Assembly (NCBI GenBank): GCA_937864005.1
Contig: CALMIL010000054.1
Location: 1-48,170 of the forward strand
Origin: an uncultured Burkholderiales bacterium
Lineage (GTDB): Bacteria > Pseudomonadota > Gammaproteobacteria > Burkholderiales > Burkholderiaceae_C
DNA length: 48,170 bases
Direction of reading: 5' to 3'
Part shown: one piece after another, positions 39,479 to 48,170 of the stretch
How the letters are laid out: every line of letters begins with the position of its first letter
Numbering within the stretch: the stretch's first letter is position 1
Notes under the pieces: model-generated
Databases searched by the model: none
The model's input: only the letters and a program-made list of their open reading frames with translations
Told to the model about the DNA's origin: nothing
Program-made: the position numbers and the translations under genes

Positions 39479-40236
39479 GCGGCGTCACCGGCAGCCAGCA
39501 CGTCGCGCCAGGCGCCGAGCATGCGGTGCTCGGTGAGGTCGATCTGCAGCGGCGTGACCGAAACCCGGCCGGTCGCCGTCGCATGGAAATCGGTGCCGGC
39601 ACCGGCCTCGCGCGCATCGCCGGCCGGGCCGATCCAGTAGATCGGTTCGCCGCGCGGATTGGTCTGGCGGATCGCGGGCTTGCTCGAGTGGCGCCGCCCG
39701 AGGCGGGTCACCGCGATCGGCAGGCGATCGGCATCGGCGCGGTTCGGGATATTCACGTTGAGCAGCCATGGCGCGGCGTCCTGCGGCGGCGCGGCCAGCA
39801 CCCGCTCGAGGATCGCCCGCGCGACGCGCGCCGCGGCGTCCAGGTGTTCCCAGCCGCGGTCGACGAGCGAGAACGCGATTGCCGGAACGCCGAACAGATA
39901 GCCTTCCATCGCCGCCGCGACGGTGCCCGAATACAAGGTGTCGTCGCCCATGTTGGCGCCGTTGTTGATCCCCGAGAGCACCAGGTCCGGCCGCTGCCGG
40001 AGCACACCGGTGAGCGCCACATGGACGCAGTCGGATGGCGTGCCGTTCACGTAGCGATAGCCGTTGGGTGCGCTGAAGACCGACAACGGGCGATTCAGCG
40101 TGAGCGAGTTCGACGTGCCGCTCGCATTCTGCTCCGGCGCGACGACGTCGATCTCGCCGAGCCCGGCGCAGGCCCGCACCAGGGCCTCGAGGCCGGGTGC
40201 CAGATAGCCGTCGTCGTTCGCGATCAGGATGCGCAT
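39475..40236 (-). CDS. surE: 5'/3'-nucleotidase SurE
   Basis: A metal-dependent phosphatase of nucleoside monophosphates, also active on short polyphosphate, linked to stationary-phase survival. The 253-residue protein starts [15 protein letters not shown], with the metal ligands Asp8 and Asp9, followed by the conserved Ser/Asn of [15 protein letters not shown] and [25 protein letters not shown]. The longer frame (40275) adds 13 residues without homology. First gene of the surE-pcm-nlpD-rpoS operon; its promoter should lie in the 155 bases shared with the divergent response-regulator gene. Confidence 0.97.
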   Translation of the reverse strand: MRILIANDDGYLAPGLEALVRACAGLGEIDVVAPEQNASGTSNSLTLNRPLSVFSAPNGYRYVNGTPSDCVHVALTGVLRQRPDLVLSGINNGANMGDDTLYSGTVAAAMEGYLFGVPAIAFSLVDRGWEHLDAAARVARAILERVLAAPPQDAAPWLLNVNIPNRADADRLPIAVTRLGRRHSSKPAIRQTNPRGEPIYWIGPAGDAREAGAGTDFHATATGRVSVTPLQIDLTEHRMLGAWRDVLAAGDAA

Positions 40237-40391
40237 GGCGCGATTGTAGGGAGTGGCGCAGCGCCGGACCGACACCCTGGCGTGCCGCCAGCGCCGCGGC
40301 GGACACGCTGTTACCGCGCGCGCCCGGAGTGCGTTAGGATTCCGCGGCGCAACATTCGCAGCCGCGATCCGGCGAGGAGACGACGCGAATC

Positions 40392-41138
40392 ATGGCAGTC
40401 AAGGTGCTGATCCTCGAAGACAACCCGGTGGCGCGCAGCTTCCTGTGCCGGGTCGTGCGCGAGAGTTTCAGCGACACGATCCTCATCACCGAAGCGGGTG
40501 ACCTGGAAACGGCGCGCGGGCAGGTCGGGCTGCCGACCGAAGGCCAGCCGCCGCTCGACCCTTTCAAGCTCGTGCTGGTCGATCTCGAACTGCCGGACGG
40601 CAACGGCATGGAGCTGCTGCAGTTGCTCGCGCACTACCCGGCCACCAAGATCGTCACGACGCTCTATTCCGACGACGATCACCTCTTTCCGGCGCTGCAG
40701 TGCGGCGCCGACGGCTATCTGCTGAAGGAGGACCGCTTCGAGGTGCTGGTCGAGGAGCTGCAGAAGATCGTGCGCGGCCAGCCGCCGCTGTCGCCGGCGA
40801 TCGCGCGCCGGCTGCTGACGCATTTCCGGCACGGCCAGGCAGCGCCCGTCGCGGCCGCCGGCCGAACCAGCAATCCCCCGGCGCCGCCGTCCGGATTCCA
40901 GAGCAGCCGTCCGATGCCGCTCGGGCGCGGCGCGCCGCTCGATCACGAGCGGCTCACACCACGCGAGAGCGAAGTGCTGACCTATCTCAGCAAGGGATTC
41001 ACGATCAAGGAGATCGCGAACCTGATGGGCATCAAGTGGTTCACGGTGAACGACCACATCAAGTCGATCTACAAGAAGCTCAACGTCTCGAGCCGCGCCG
41101 AAGCCGCGGTGCTTGCGAGCAAGCAGGGACTCGTCTAG
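40392..41138 (+). CDS. NarL/LuxR-type response regulator
   Basis: A 248-residue DNA-binding response regulator. The receiver domain has acidic Glu9-Asp10, the phospho-accepting Asp64 in VLVDLELPDGNG, Thr90 and Lys112 of the LLKED loop. An Ala/Pro-rich linker (about 145-180) leads to a LuxR-type helix-turn-helix (LTPRESEVLTYLSKGFTIKEIANLMGIKWFTVNDHIKSIYKKLNV). It is followed 15 bases later by its sensor kinase, so the two are co-transcribed. The regulated genes are unknown. A TTACCG...TAGGAT pair at 40311-40340 (18-base spacer) is a weak promoter candidate. Confidence 0.92.
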   Translation: MAVKVLILEDNPVARSFLCRVVRESFSDTILITEAGDLETARGQVGLPTEGQPPLDPFKLVLVDLELPDGNGMELLQLLAHYPATKIVTTLYSDDDHLFPALQCGADGYLLKEDRFEVLVEELQKIVRGQPPLSPAIARRLLTHFRHGQAAPVAAAGRTSNPPAPPSGFQSSRPMPLGRGAPLDHERLTPRESEVLTYLSKGFTIKEIANLMGIKWFTVNDHIKSIYKKLNVSSRAEAAVLASKQGLV

Positions 41139-41153
41139 CGCGGCGGGTGACGC

Positions 41154-43421
41154 ATGCCGGCAAGCCGCGACGGCCGCCTGGCAGAGTCTGCAGGTTCTGC
41201 CGTGACCCCGATCGAGGCGCTGGCACCGGCCACCCGCGCTGCGCCGCAGGACGACCGCGCATTGCGATGGATGGGATGGCGGCTGCGCCTGCTCGTCGGC
41301 GCGGCCCTGATCGGCTGCGGCGGCCTCTTCGTGCTGGCGCGGGGCCTGGCCGATGCCGAGCAGCTCGTCGCGCCGTGGCAGGCCGGCGCGGCGGGAGGCA
41401 TCGCGCTCGGCGCGGGCGCGGGCGATGCACTCGAGCCGTACGCCGGCAAGCGGCTCGTCGCCCTGAGCGCGGGAACACACCGGCTGGAACTGCCCGACGC
41501 GCTCGCGCTGCGCCGGTCGCCGCGCTGGATGATCGACGACGAGGCGCGCGCCCGGCATCGCACGCTACACGCCGGACTCTCCGAACTGCTCCGCCAGCCC
41601 GCGCCACGCATGCACTTCAGCGACGGCGCGCAGGTCGATGTGCCGCTGCGCCACCTTGGTTTCGACGGCCTGGGCGGAATGTTCTGGCTGATGTCGGCGA
41701 TCGCGCTCGCGCTTTATCTGTCGGCGATGGTGATGGTGCTGGCCGACCCTTCCAGGCACAACCTGCTGTATGCGCTGATGGCGCTGTGCCAGTCCGGCAA
41801 TCTGGTCTTCATCGCGGCCGCGTCGACGCCGCGGCTGGGGCTGCCGCAAGCGATCGCCGAGTGGGACATGACGGCGCGCATGGCCTTCGATTTCGTCACC
41901 GCGGCCGCGGCGGTGCAGCTGTGCAGCCGGCATGCGCCGCGCATTCGCGCTGCGCCGGGGCTTGCGGCGACGGCCTGGGCCTGCGCGGCGGTGCTGATCG
42001 CGCTCCAGGCGCTCGGCTGGCTGACCCATGCGTGGTGGTGGACACAGCTCGGCGTCTTCGCCCTTTGCCTGCTTGGCGTCGCGATCCTGAGCGCGTCGTA
42101 CCGGGTGCAGCCCGACCCGCTCGTGCTGCAGCTGCGGCGCTTCGGCCTGCTCGTGGCCGCGACCTGGATCCTGCTCACGCTCGCGATCGTGACGGCGATG
42201 CGGATGGCCGGCGCGGCACACCCGTTGACGGGCGTCGCATCGACGATCTGGATCGTTTTTCTGGCCTCGCTGCTGCTGCTGGTTCCGTTCTTCGCCCGTT
42301 CGCAGCAGATCCTGCGCGAGTTCTCGCTGCTCGCCGCGGTCAGCACGGTCGCGACCTCGCTCGACCTGCTGTTCGTCGCCGTCTTCTCGTTCGGCGCGTT
42401 CGCATCGCTGACGCTGTCGTTCTTCATCGCGCTGGCCGTCTATGCGGGCGCGCGCCAGTGGATACTCAATCAGCTGCTGAGCCGCACCCGGCTCACGACC
42501 GAGCGTGTTTTCGAGCAGCTCTACCGCAGCGTGCGCGAGGTCGAGTCCCATCCCGAGCGCACGCCCGACCTGCTGCGCAAGCTGCTGAGCGAGTGCTTCG
42601 AGCCGATGCAGGCCGGCCTCGGCGATGACCGGCTCGGCGCAACACGCATCGAGGACCGCGGCGCGACGCTCGTGGCGCCGGTCCCGGTGCTCGCGCCGGA
42701 GCCCGACGCGCCCGCCGCCGGCACATCGGTCCGCCTGCGCCATGCGCAGCGCGGGCGCCGGCGCTTCACGATCGAGGATGCGCGGCTCGCGGATCGGATC
42801 GTCGAGCAGTTGCGGCGCGCGGTGCTGTTCGACCGCGCCGTCGAGCAGGGACGCAACGAGGAACGCACCCGCATCGCGCAGGACCTGCACGACGATATCG
42901 GCGCCAGGCTGCTGACATTGATGTACCAGGCGCAGTCGCCCGAGATGGAAGAATATCTGCGCCACACCCTGAAGGATCTGAAGACCCTGACGCGCGGGCT
43001 GGCCAAGGGCAACCACCGGCTGAGTCACGCCGCCGCCGAGTGGAAGGCAGACCTGACGCACCGCCTGACGGCGGCCGATATCGCGCTCGGCTGGACCTTC
43101 GATGCCGGTCGCGACGTATCGCTCAATGTCGCGCAGTGGTCGGCGCTGACCCGCATTCTGCGCGAGCTCGTGAGCAATACGATCGCTCACGCCGGCGCGA
43201 CCCGGGTCGACGTTTCGCTGCAGCTCGACGGTGATCGCCTCGCGCTCGAAGTCAGCGACGACGGCCGCGGGCGCGACCCTCTGCGCTGGTCGCACGGACT
43301 CGGGCTCGGCGGCGTGCGCAAGCGCGTCAAGCAGCTCGGCGGCGAGGTCGAATGGGGCGAGGTCGCGTCCCGCGGCATCCGTTGCCGCGTGCGTGTTCCG
43401 GCGCTTTCGAGCGGGTCTTGA
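41154..43421 (+). CDS. Membrane sensor histidine kinase (HisKA_3/NarX type)
   Basis: The 755-residue protein has one N-terminal membrane helix (LRLLVGAALIGCGGLFVLA), a periplasmic domain of about 115 residues and a block of seven helices (about 175-430), as in 7TMR-type sensors. A cytoplasmic linker, rather like a decayed GAF, follows, then the HisKA_3 domain with His579 in RIAQDLHDDIGARLL and a HATPase_c domain with N-box RELVSNTIAHAGA and G-boxes DDGRG and GLGLGGVRKRV. It partners the response regulator just upstream. The signal is not evident. The start is the ATG at 41154, 15 bases after the regulator stop. Confidence 0.9.
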   Translation: MPASRDGRLAESAGSAVTPIEALAPATRAAPQDDRALRWMGWRLRLLVGAALIGCGGLFVLARGLADAEQLVAPWQAGAAGGIALGAGAGDALEPYAGKRLVALSAGTHRLELPDALALRRSPRWMIDDEARARHRTLHAGLSELLRQPAPRMHFSDGAQVDVPLRHLGFDGLGGMFWLMSAIALALYLSAMVMVLADPSRHNLLYALMALCQSGNLVFIAAASTPRLGLPQAIAEWDMTARMAFDFVTAAAAVQLCSRHAPRIRAAPGLAATAWACAAVLIALQALGWLTHAWWWTQLGVFALCLLGVAILSASYRVQPDPLVLQLRRFGLLVAATWILLTLAIVTAMRMAGAAHPLTGVASTIWIVFLASLLLLVPFFARSQQILREFSLLAAVSTVATSLDLLFVAVFSFGAFASLTLSFFIALAVYAGARQWILNQLLSRTRLTTERVFEQLYRSVREVESHPERTPDLLRKLLSECFEPMQAGLGDDRLGATRIEDRGATLVAPVPVLAPEPDAPAAGTSVRLRHAQRGRRRFTIEDARLADRIVEQLRRAVLFDRAVEQGRNEERTRIAQDLHDDIGARLLTLMYQAQSPEMEEYLRHTLKDLKTLTRGLAKGNHRLSHAAAEWKADLTHRLTAADIALGWTFDAGRDVSLNVAQWSALTRILRELVSNTIAHAGATRVDVSLQLDGDRLALEVSDDGRGRDPLRWSHGLGLGGVRKRVKQLGGEVEWGEVASRGIRCRVRVPALSSGS

Positions 43422-43442
43422 CGGGCCCTGCTCTACCGCGCC

Positions 43443-43460
43443 CTGCGGCGCCGGCCGCAG
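43443..43460. terminator. Hairpin between convergent sensor kinase and hsdR
   Basis: CTGCGG (43443-43448) and CCGCAG (43455-43460) form a six-pair stem with a six-base loop in the 42-base gap between the two convergent stop codons. It lacks a T-tract on either strand. Confidence 0.3.
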
Positions 43461-43463
43461 ACT

Positions 43464-46400
43464 TCAGCCCGCCGCCCATTCGGCCGAGAGCGACTCCGCC
43501 TGCCGCAGCACCGTCTCGGTCGCCTCCTCCTGCCGGTCCGGCGGGTATTTGTAGCGCTTGAGTAGCGTCTTCACCATCACGCGCAGCCTGGCCCTCACCG
43601 TCTCACGCTTCGCCCAGTCCACGGTGACGGACTTGCGCAGGCTCGTCGTCAGCTCGACGGCAATCTTCTTCAGCGTCGCATCGCCCAGCTCGCGCACCGC
43701 CGCCTCGTTGGCAGCCAGCGCGTCGTAGAACGCCAGCTCGTCGTGGTTCAGACCCAGGCTTTCGCCACGCTGCGCGGCGGCCTGGAACTTCTTGGCCATC
43801 TCGATGAGTTCTTCGATGACCTGCGCCGTCTCCACGGCCCGGTTGCGGTAGCGGGTCAGGCTCTGCTGCAGCAGCTCGGAGAACTTGGCGCTCTGCACGA
43901 CGTTGGTCTTGAAGCGCGACTTGATTTCGCCCTTCAGCAGCCGCTCCAGCAACTCGACGGCGAGGTTGCGCTCCTTCATGTGGCGCACGTCTTCCAGGAA
44001 CTCGTCGGACAGCACGCCGATATCCGGCCGCTTCAGGCCGGCGGCCGAGAAGATGTCGATGACCTCGTCACTGACCACCGCGCGGCTGATGATTTGCCGC
44101 AGCGCGTGTTCCTTCTGCTCGTCGGCCAGCTTCTTGTCGGCGCCGGCGTGCTTGGTCAGCGCCGCCTTCACCGCCTGCAGGAAGGCCAGTTCGTCCCGAT
44201 AGGCCAGGGCCTCGTCCAGCGTGCAGCACAGCGCGAAGGCCTTGCTCGCCGCCAGCACCGTGTCGGCGAAGCGCTTCTTGCCATCATCCAGCCCCAGCCC
44301 ATGGTTGGCCACCGCCGGCAACAGCTGCCAGGCCTTGCTACGGAAGTCGGTGTACTCGACGCCGTGCAGCATGTCGTGCAGCACGTCCATCTGCTCCTGC
44401 AGCACGGCCAGGGCCTCGTGCGCGTCGATGGTCGGCTTGCCACGCCCGTGGGCCTGGGTGTAGTCGGCCAGGGCCGCCTTCAGCTCGTTGGCGATGCCGA
44501 TGTAGTCCACCACCAGGCCGCCGGGCTTGTCCTTGAAGACGCGGTTCACCCGCGCGATGGCCTGCATCAGGTTGTGGCCGCGCATGGGCTTGTCCACGTA
44601 CATCGTGTGCAGGCAGGGCGCGTCGAAGCCGGTGAGCCACATGTCGCGCACGATGACCAGTTTGAACGGGTCGGCCGGGTTCTTGAAGCGCGTCTCCAGG
44701 CGCTTGCGCACGTCCTTGGGGTAGATGTGGGGCTTGAGCAGCGCCTTGTCCGTGGCCGAGCCCGTCATCACCACCTTGATGGCGCCCTGCATCGGGTCGT
44801 CGCTGTGCCAGTCGGGCCGCAGCGCGACGATGGCGTTGTAAAGGTGCACGCAGATGTCGCGGCTCATCGCCACGACCATCGCCTTGCCGTCCATCGCGGT
44901 CAGCCGGTTCTCGAAGTGGGCCACGATGTCGGCCGCCACCTTCTGGATGCGCGGCGGCGCGCCGACCAGTTGCTCCAGCGCGGCCCAGCGGCGCAGCTTG
45001 GCTACCTTGGCGGCGTCGCCTTCCTCGTCCTCGGTCAGCTCGTCCACCTCGCTGTCGAGCTGCGAGACATCGGCCTCCTTCAGCTCCAGCCGGGCCAGCC
45101 GGCTCTCGTAGTAGATGGGCACGGTGGCGCCGTCGCGCACCGCCTGCTCGATGTCGTAGATGTGGACGTAATCGCCGAACACGGCGCGCGTGTCGCGGTC
45201 GCTCAGGGACACCGGCGTACCGGTGAAGGCGACGAACGTGGCGCCCGGCAGCGCGTCGCGCAGGTGCTGGGCGTAGCCATAGCGCACGGCGCTGCCGGCC
45301 TGGTAGTTGGCACGCGGCTCGGCCACCTGCAGCGCCTGGCCGTCGTTGGCAGCCGGCTCGGCCGGCTTGCCCTTGCCATTCACCAGCCGCGCCTCGAAGC
45401 CGTATTGCGTGCGGTGCGCCTCGTCGCAGATGACGACGATGTTGCGCCGGTCCGAGAGCACCGGGAAGCTGTCCTCGTCCTCGCCCGGCGTGAACTTCTG
45501 GATGGTCGTGAAGATAATGCCGCCCGAGGGCCGGTTGGCCAGCAGCCGGCGCAGCTCGGGCCGGGTGTCGGCCTGGGCCGGCGTTTCGCGCAGCATCTCG
45601 CTGGCGGCGGCGAACACGCCGAACAGCTGGTTGTCCAGGTCGTTGCGGTCGGTCACCACCACCAGCGTCGGGTTGCCCATGCCTGGGTGCGCCATCAGCG
45701 CGCCGGCTAGGCAGGTCATCTCGATGCTCTTGCCGGCGCCCTGCGTGTGCCAGACCACGCCGCCCTTGCGCGTGCCGCCCGGTGCCGACGCCGCCAGCAC
45801 GCTCTCCACCACGGCCCGCACCGCGTGGAACTGGTGGTAGCCGGCCACCTTCTTGACCAGCCGGCCGTCGTCCTCGAACAGCACGAAGTGGCGCAGGTAC
45901 TCCAGCAGCAGCTCGCGTTGGCACAGGCCCAGCACCAGCGTCTCCAGCTCGCGCATGGCGCCCAGCGGGTCGGTGGCCACGCCGTCGATGGTGCGCCAAG
46001 CCATGAAGCGCTCGCGGTCGCTGGTGAGCGAGCCCATGCGCGCCTGGATGCCGTCGCTGATGACCTGCAGCACGTTGGCGTGGAACAGGTCGGGGATGTC
46101 CTGGTGGTAGGCCTGGAGCTGGTTCCACGCCGCCCAGATGTTTGCGTCCTCGTCGCCGGGGTTCTTCAGCTCGAACAGCACCAGCGGCAGGCCGTTGACG
46201 AACAGCAGCACGTCGGGCCGGCGCGTCAGCTTCGGGCCCTGCACCGAAAACTGGTTGACGGCGAGGAAGTCGTTGGCCGCCACGTCCGCAAAGTCCAGCA
46301 GCCGCACGCGGTCGCCGCGCGTTTCGCCGTCCTTCTGGAACTCCACCGGCACGCCGTCCACCATCCAGCGGTGCAACTGCCGGTTCGCGTTGACGAGGCC

Positions 46401-46652
46401 CGGCACATTGGGGCTGAGCACGCGGCGCAGCGCATCGTCGCGGGCGCCGGGCGGAACGTGCGGGTTCAGCCGCGCGATGGCCTCGCGCAGCCGGCCGGCC
46501 AGCACCACCTCGCGGTAGCTGGCGCGCTCGGGGCCCTGCGTGCGGGCATCGGGCGGGGAGATGTCGGGCCCGTGGGCCGTGGACCAGCCCAGGCCGGCGA
46601 GCCATTCGAGCATGGCCTGCTCGACGGCATCTTCGCTGATGACCGCCTTCAC
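43464..46652 (-). CDS. hsdR: Type I restriction endonuclease, HsdR subunit
   Basis: The motor and nuclease subunit of a type I restriction system; it cuts unmethylated DNA after translocation. The 1062-residue protein has an N-terminal PD-(D/E)xK nuclease (Asp147 in [22 protein letters not shown], Glu161 and Lys163). Then come SF2 helicase motifs: Walker A TQGAGKS at 303-309, DEAH at 410-413, TGTP in [11 protein letters not shown] and the late motif [14 protein letters not shown]. The C-terminal part is helical and binds the methyltransferase core. The start is a GTG at 46652 that overlaps the parE stop as GTGA. HsdS lies on the far side of the small toxin-antitoxin pair; hsdM is not in the window. 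Confidence 0.95.
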   Translation of the reverse strand: MKAVISEDAVEQAMLEWLAGLGWSTAHGPDISPPDARTQGPERASYREVVLAGRLREAIARLNPHVPPGARDDALRRVLSPNVPGLVNANRQLHRWMVDGVPVEFQKDGETRGDRVRLLDFADVAANDFLAVNQFSVQGPKLTRRPDVLLFVNGLPLVLFELKNPGDEDANIWAAWNQLQAYHQDIPDLFHANVLQVISDGIQARMGSLTSDRERFMAWRTIDGVATDPLGAMRELETLVLGLCQRELLLEYLRHFVLFEDDGRLVKKVAGYHQFHAVRAVVESVLAASAPGGTRKGGVVWHTQGAGKSIEMTCLAGALMAHPGMGNPTLVVVTDRNDLDNQLFGVFAAASEMLRETPAQADTRPELRRLLANRPSGGIIFTTIQKFTPGEDEDSFPVLSDRRNIVVICDEAHRTQYGFEARLVNGKGKPAEPAANDGQALQVAEPRANYQAGSAVRYGYAQHLRDALPGATFVAFTGTPVSLSDRDTRAVFGDYVHIYDIEQAVRDGATVPIYYESRLARLELKEADVSQLDSEVDELTEDEEGDAAKVAKLRRWAALEQLVGAPPRIQKVAADIVAHFENRLTAMDGKAMVVAMSRDICVHLYNAIVALRPDWHSDDPMQGAIKVVMTGSATDKALLKPHIYPKDVRKRLETRFKNPADPFKLVIVRDMWLTGFDAPCLHTMYVDKPMRGHNLMQAIARVNRVFKDKPGGLVVDYIGIANELKAALADYTQAHGRGKPTIDAHEALAVLQEQMDVLHDMLHGVEYTDFRSKAWQLLPAVANHGLGLDDGKKRFADTVLAASKAFALCCTLDEALAYRDELAFLQAVKAALTKHAGADKKLADEQKEHALRQIISRAVVSDEVIDIFSAAGLKRPDIGVLSDEFLEDVRHMKERNLAVELLERLLKGEIKSRFKTNVVQSAKFSELLQQSLTRYRNRAVETAQVIEELIEMAKKFQAAAQRGESLGLNHDELAFYDALAANEAAVRELGDATLKKIAVELTTSLRKSVTVDWAKRETVRARLRVMVKTLLKRYKYPPDRQEEATETVLRQAESLSAEWAAG

Positions 46653-46984
46653 CTCGGCCCTCCGGCCTCGGGCCCGGCCAACGTGGCGGCGATGTCTCTC
46701 GCCCCGTGCAGCAGGCGCGCCAGGTCCACCGCGTCGTCGTGCTCGAAGTAGAACAGCAGATACGGATAGCCGGTGAGCGGCCAGCAGCGCAGGCCCTCGA
46801 CGCCCAGTTCGTGCGCCCAGCGCGGCGAGCCGATGCCGCCCTGGCGCCCGAGCAGCGCAAATGCCTCCTCCAGCGAAGCGAGGAAGCCTTCGGCGACCGC
46901 GACGCCCGCCTCGCCGAGGTAGTGTGACCAGGCCTCGTCGATGTCGCGCAGCGCCAGTCGGCTGGGAATGACCGGCTTGGTCAC
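46649..46984 (-). CDS. parE: RelE/ParE family toxin
   Basis: A 111-residue protein with the ParE/RelE fold: N-terminal helices [37 protein letters not shown], then a turn PRWAHELG and the strand-helix signature [34 protein letters not shown] near the C-terminus. ParE members poison DNA gyrase, RelE members cut mRNA on the ribosome; the sequence looks nearer to ParE. It starts at a GTG at 46984, seven bases after the antitoxin stop, and overlaps hsdR by four bases. The frame is open further upstream over parD. Confidence 0.85.
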   Translation of the reverse strand: MTKPVIPSRLALRDIDEAWSHYLGEAGVAVAEGFLASLEEAFALLGRQGGIGSPRWAHELGVEGLRCWPLTGYPYLLFYFEHDDAVDLARLLHGARDIAATLAGPEAGGPR

Positions 46985-46991
46985 GCCGGGG

Positions 46992-47291
46992 TCAGCCCTT
47001 GATGACCGGCTTGCGCGCCGGCTTGTGCGCCGGTTTGGCGGCGGGCTTGGCGCGGGCCGCCTGCTGCCTGACGCGCTTGCGCAGGCCGTCGAAAAACGCC
47101 TTGTCGGCCACGACGCCGCTGCGCCCCGACGCCACGCCATCGAGGATGAGCGCGCGCAGCTTCTCCCTGTCGTGCTCCTTGCGCAGCAGCTCGCGCACGT
47201 ATTCGCTGCTGCTGGCGTAGCCGCGGCTGCCGACCTGCTGGTCGACAAAGACCTTCAACTCGTCGGGAAGCGAGATGTTCATCGTGCTCAT
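46992..47291 (-). CDS. parD: ParD-like antitoxin with Lys/Ala/Pro-rich tail
   Basis: A 99-residue protein. The first 80 residues are a ribbon-helix-helix ParD antitoxin: MNISLPDELKVFVDQQVGSRGYASSSEYVRELLRKEHDREKL. Here it should bind DNA and neutralise the toxin encoded by the next gene. The last 22 residues, KPAAKPAHKPARKP and neighbours, form a basic repeat like eukaryotic histone H1 tails, which is unusual for ParD. Two Met codons (residues 1 and 4) are possible starts; no Shine-Dalgarno precedes either, and the predicted promoter places the transcript start at about the first ATG. Confidence 0.85.
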   Translation of the reverse strand: MSTMNISLPDELKVFVDQQVGSRGYASSSEYVRELLRKEHDREKLRALILDGVASGRSGVVADKAFFDGLRKRVRQQAARAKPAAKPAHKPARKPVIKG

Positions 47292-47297
47292 GCGGGC

Positions 47298-47326
47298 AGC
47301 GTACCCTGTTTGGCAAGGATTGGCAA
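47298..47326 (-). promoter_or_regulatory. Putative promoter/operator of the parDE-hsdR genes
   Basis: On the minus strand TTGCCA (47326-47321), 17 bases, TACGCT (47303-47298) is a moderate sigma-70 match. The heptamer TTGCCAA occurs twice as a direct repeat (47326-47320 and 47316-47310) exactly ten bases apart, one helical turn, overlapping the -35. Tandem half-sites of this kind suit a ribbon-helix-helix repressor such as ParD, so the module probably represses itself. Confidence 0.5.
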
Positions 47327-47378
47327 ACCGGCCTCCGGGTCAGTCGGCGTGCGAAGGCCGCGACTGCGGGTGGTGCGC

Positions 47379-48170
47379 TCAGGCAGTGGCGGCTTCGGCG
47401 ACGACGGCCTCGGCTTCGGGCAGGCGCAGCTTGCCGGAGATGAGGCGGGGGAGCAGCGTGTCGCGCAGGACGGCCAAGGTCTTGGCCTGTTCGTCGTTGG
47501 CTGCGATGCGCAATTGCAGCGCCCGCAGCATTGGCTCCGCCGCGGCTGCGATAGACGAATCGGCCGGCAACGCCAGCGGGAACTGCTTCAGCCGTGAGAG
47601 ATCAACGCGTTGCCGTCCGCTGGTTCCGGTCATCGCCTGGATTGCGAACTGTCGGAACGGCTCATATCGGGCCAGCAAGTACGCTCCGTACAGCGGCAGC
47701 ACCGGCTTCGCCCGCAGAACGATGAATTCGGTCGACCCCCACCCAGTCTCATGCTCTTCGAGGAAGTCGACGAACGCAGACTTGCCGTTTTCCAGGCAGG
47801 GGGTGATTTTCGCGAGCAGTGCGTCGCCATGGCGAAACTTGCAGCCGGAAGAAAAGGCACGCAGTTCTGTGCGCTCCAGGGGCCGATGGCCGCTCGTTGG
47901 CGCGTTCGCCATCTCCAGGTAGCGCGACTCGGTGCCTTTGGGCAGGGCGCGCAACGGGTTGAACTCAACGGCGTCTGCTACCGTGGCCACCCTCCAGCCC
48001 TTCGGAATCAACCCGAGCGCCGATTCCTCGAACTCGGCGGGGAACAGGGCGGCGGTGGCGGCGTCCATGCCTTCGGGCTCGCGGCCCTCGGCGTTGGCGC
48101 GCACCGGGTCGAAATCGATGAACCAGCTCTTGAACAGGGCTTGTGCGATGGATTCGAGGGTGGCGTTGGT
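47379..48170 (-). CDS. hsdS: Type I restriction-modification specificity subunit HsdS (3' part; runs off right edge)
   Basis: The specificity subunit that sets the DNA target for both methylation and cleavage. The 263 visible residues start in the central conserved helix (TNATLESIAQALFKSWFIDFDPVRANAEGR), which ends the first half of the protein. The second target-recognition domain follows (IPKGWRVATVADAVEFNPLRALPKG, then a variable stretch). The C-terminal conserved helix is NDEQAKTLAVLRDTLLPRLISGKLRLPE. The first TRD and the start lie outside the window. It is separated from parD by 87 bases. The gene order hsdS-parD-parE-hsdR, with hsdM upstream, is inferred. Confidence 0.92.
   Translation of the reverse strand, partial: TNATLESIAQALFKSWFIDFDPVRANAEGREPEGMDAATAALFPAEFEESALGLIPKGWRVATVADAVEFNPLRALPKGTESRYLEMANAPTSGHRPLERTELRAFSSGCKFRHGDALLAKITPCLENGKSAFVDFLEEHETGWGSTEFIVLRAKPVLPLYGAYLLARYEPFRQFAIQAMTGTSGRQRVDLSRLKQFPLALPADSSIAAAAEPMLRALQLRIAANDEQAKTLAVLRDTLLPRLISGKLRLPEAEAVVAEAATA

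Noticed and set aside
43743..45710. A 655-codon open frame antisense to hsdR
   Set aside because: Same artefact: composition is Val/His/Arg-rich without motifs and it lies fully over hsdR.
46649..47248. A 199-residue toxin starting inside parD
   Set aside because: The first 88 codons overlap parD in another frame; only the part from the GTG at 46984 has the ParE fold pattern.

Overview
The window is high-GC chromosomal DNA that most resembles a betaproteobacterium, probably Burkholderiales or a close relative. I infer this from gene order: dnaX-ybaB-recR with the SRP RNA alongside, trxA-rho-rpmE2 (type B L31), carA-carB-greA-DUF4149 facing yhbY / rlmE-ftsH-folP-glmM, and surE-pcm-nlpD-rpoS. 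No rRNA, tRNA or CRISPR array is visible.

Layout. 1-4.7 kb (minus): the 5' part of an exported protein, then dnaX-ybaB-recR followed by an HSL-type alpha/beta hydrolase and a hot-dog thioesterase. 4.76-4.86 kb: SRP 4.5S-type RNA. 4.9-10 kb: a lipoprotein and, convergent to it, two overlapping large genes: a kinase-like protein that has lost its catalytic residues, fused to HDOD, and an apparently active Ser/Thr kinase fused to HDOD and GAF. 10.2-12.4 kb (plus): trxA, rho with a long C-rich leader, rpmE2 and a strong terminator. 12.5-14.2 kb: a membrane glycosyltransferase-like protein. 14.3-19.3 kb (minus): rlmE, ftsH (with a heat-shock-like promoter and a TTG start), folP, glmM. 19.3-25.4 kb: yhbY (plus), then DUF4149, greA, carB and carA (minus). 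25.7-28 kb: a BI-1 family membrane protein and rlmD, convergent. 28-29.3 kb: a shortened group II intron whose maturase has lost its reverse-transcriptase core in frame. 29.4-34.4 kb (plus): small surface-antigen-like protein, AI-2E family permease, DUF3300, DUF2950, a lipoprotein with two VOC domains and a tiny lipoprotein. 34.4-36.6 kb (minus): a patatin/POTRA/beta-barrel protein of the type Vd kind. 36.7-40.2 kb (minus): surE-pcm-nlpD-rpoS, joined by ATGA overlaps except before rpoS. 40.4-43.4 kb (plus): a NarL-type response regulator and its sensor kinase. 43.5-48.2 kb (minus): part of a type I restriction-modification locus, hsdS (partial) - parD - parE - hsdR, with hsdM expected just outside the right edge.

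The genes fall into housekeeping blocks (DNA repair, translation, transcription termination, pyrimidine/arginine precursor supply, peptidoglycan and folate synthesis, stationary-phase control) broken by accessory modules. The best candidate for something little described is the kinase-like/kinase pair that share HDOD domains. The most clearly odd mobile feature is the internally deleted group II intron lying between rlmD and its upstream neighbour.
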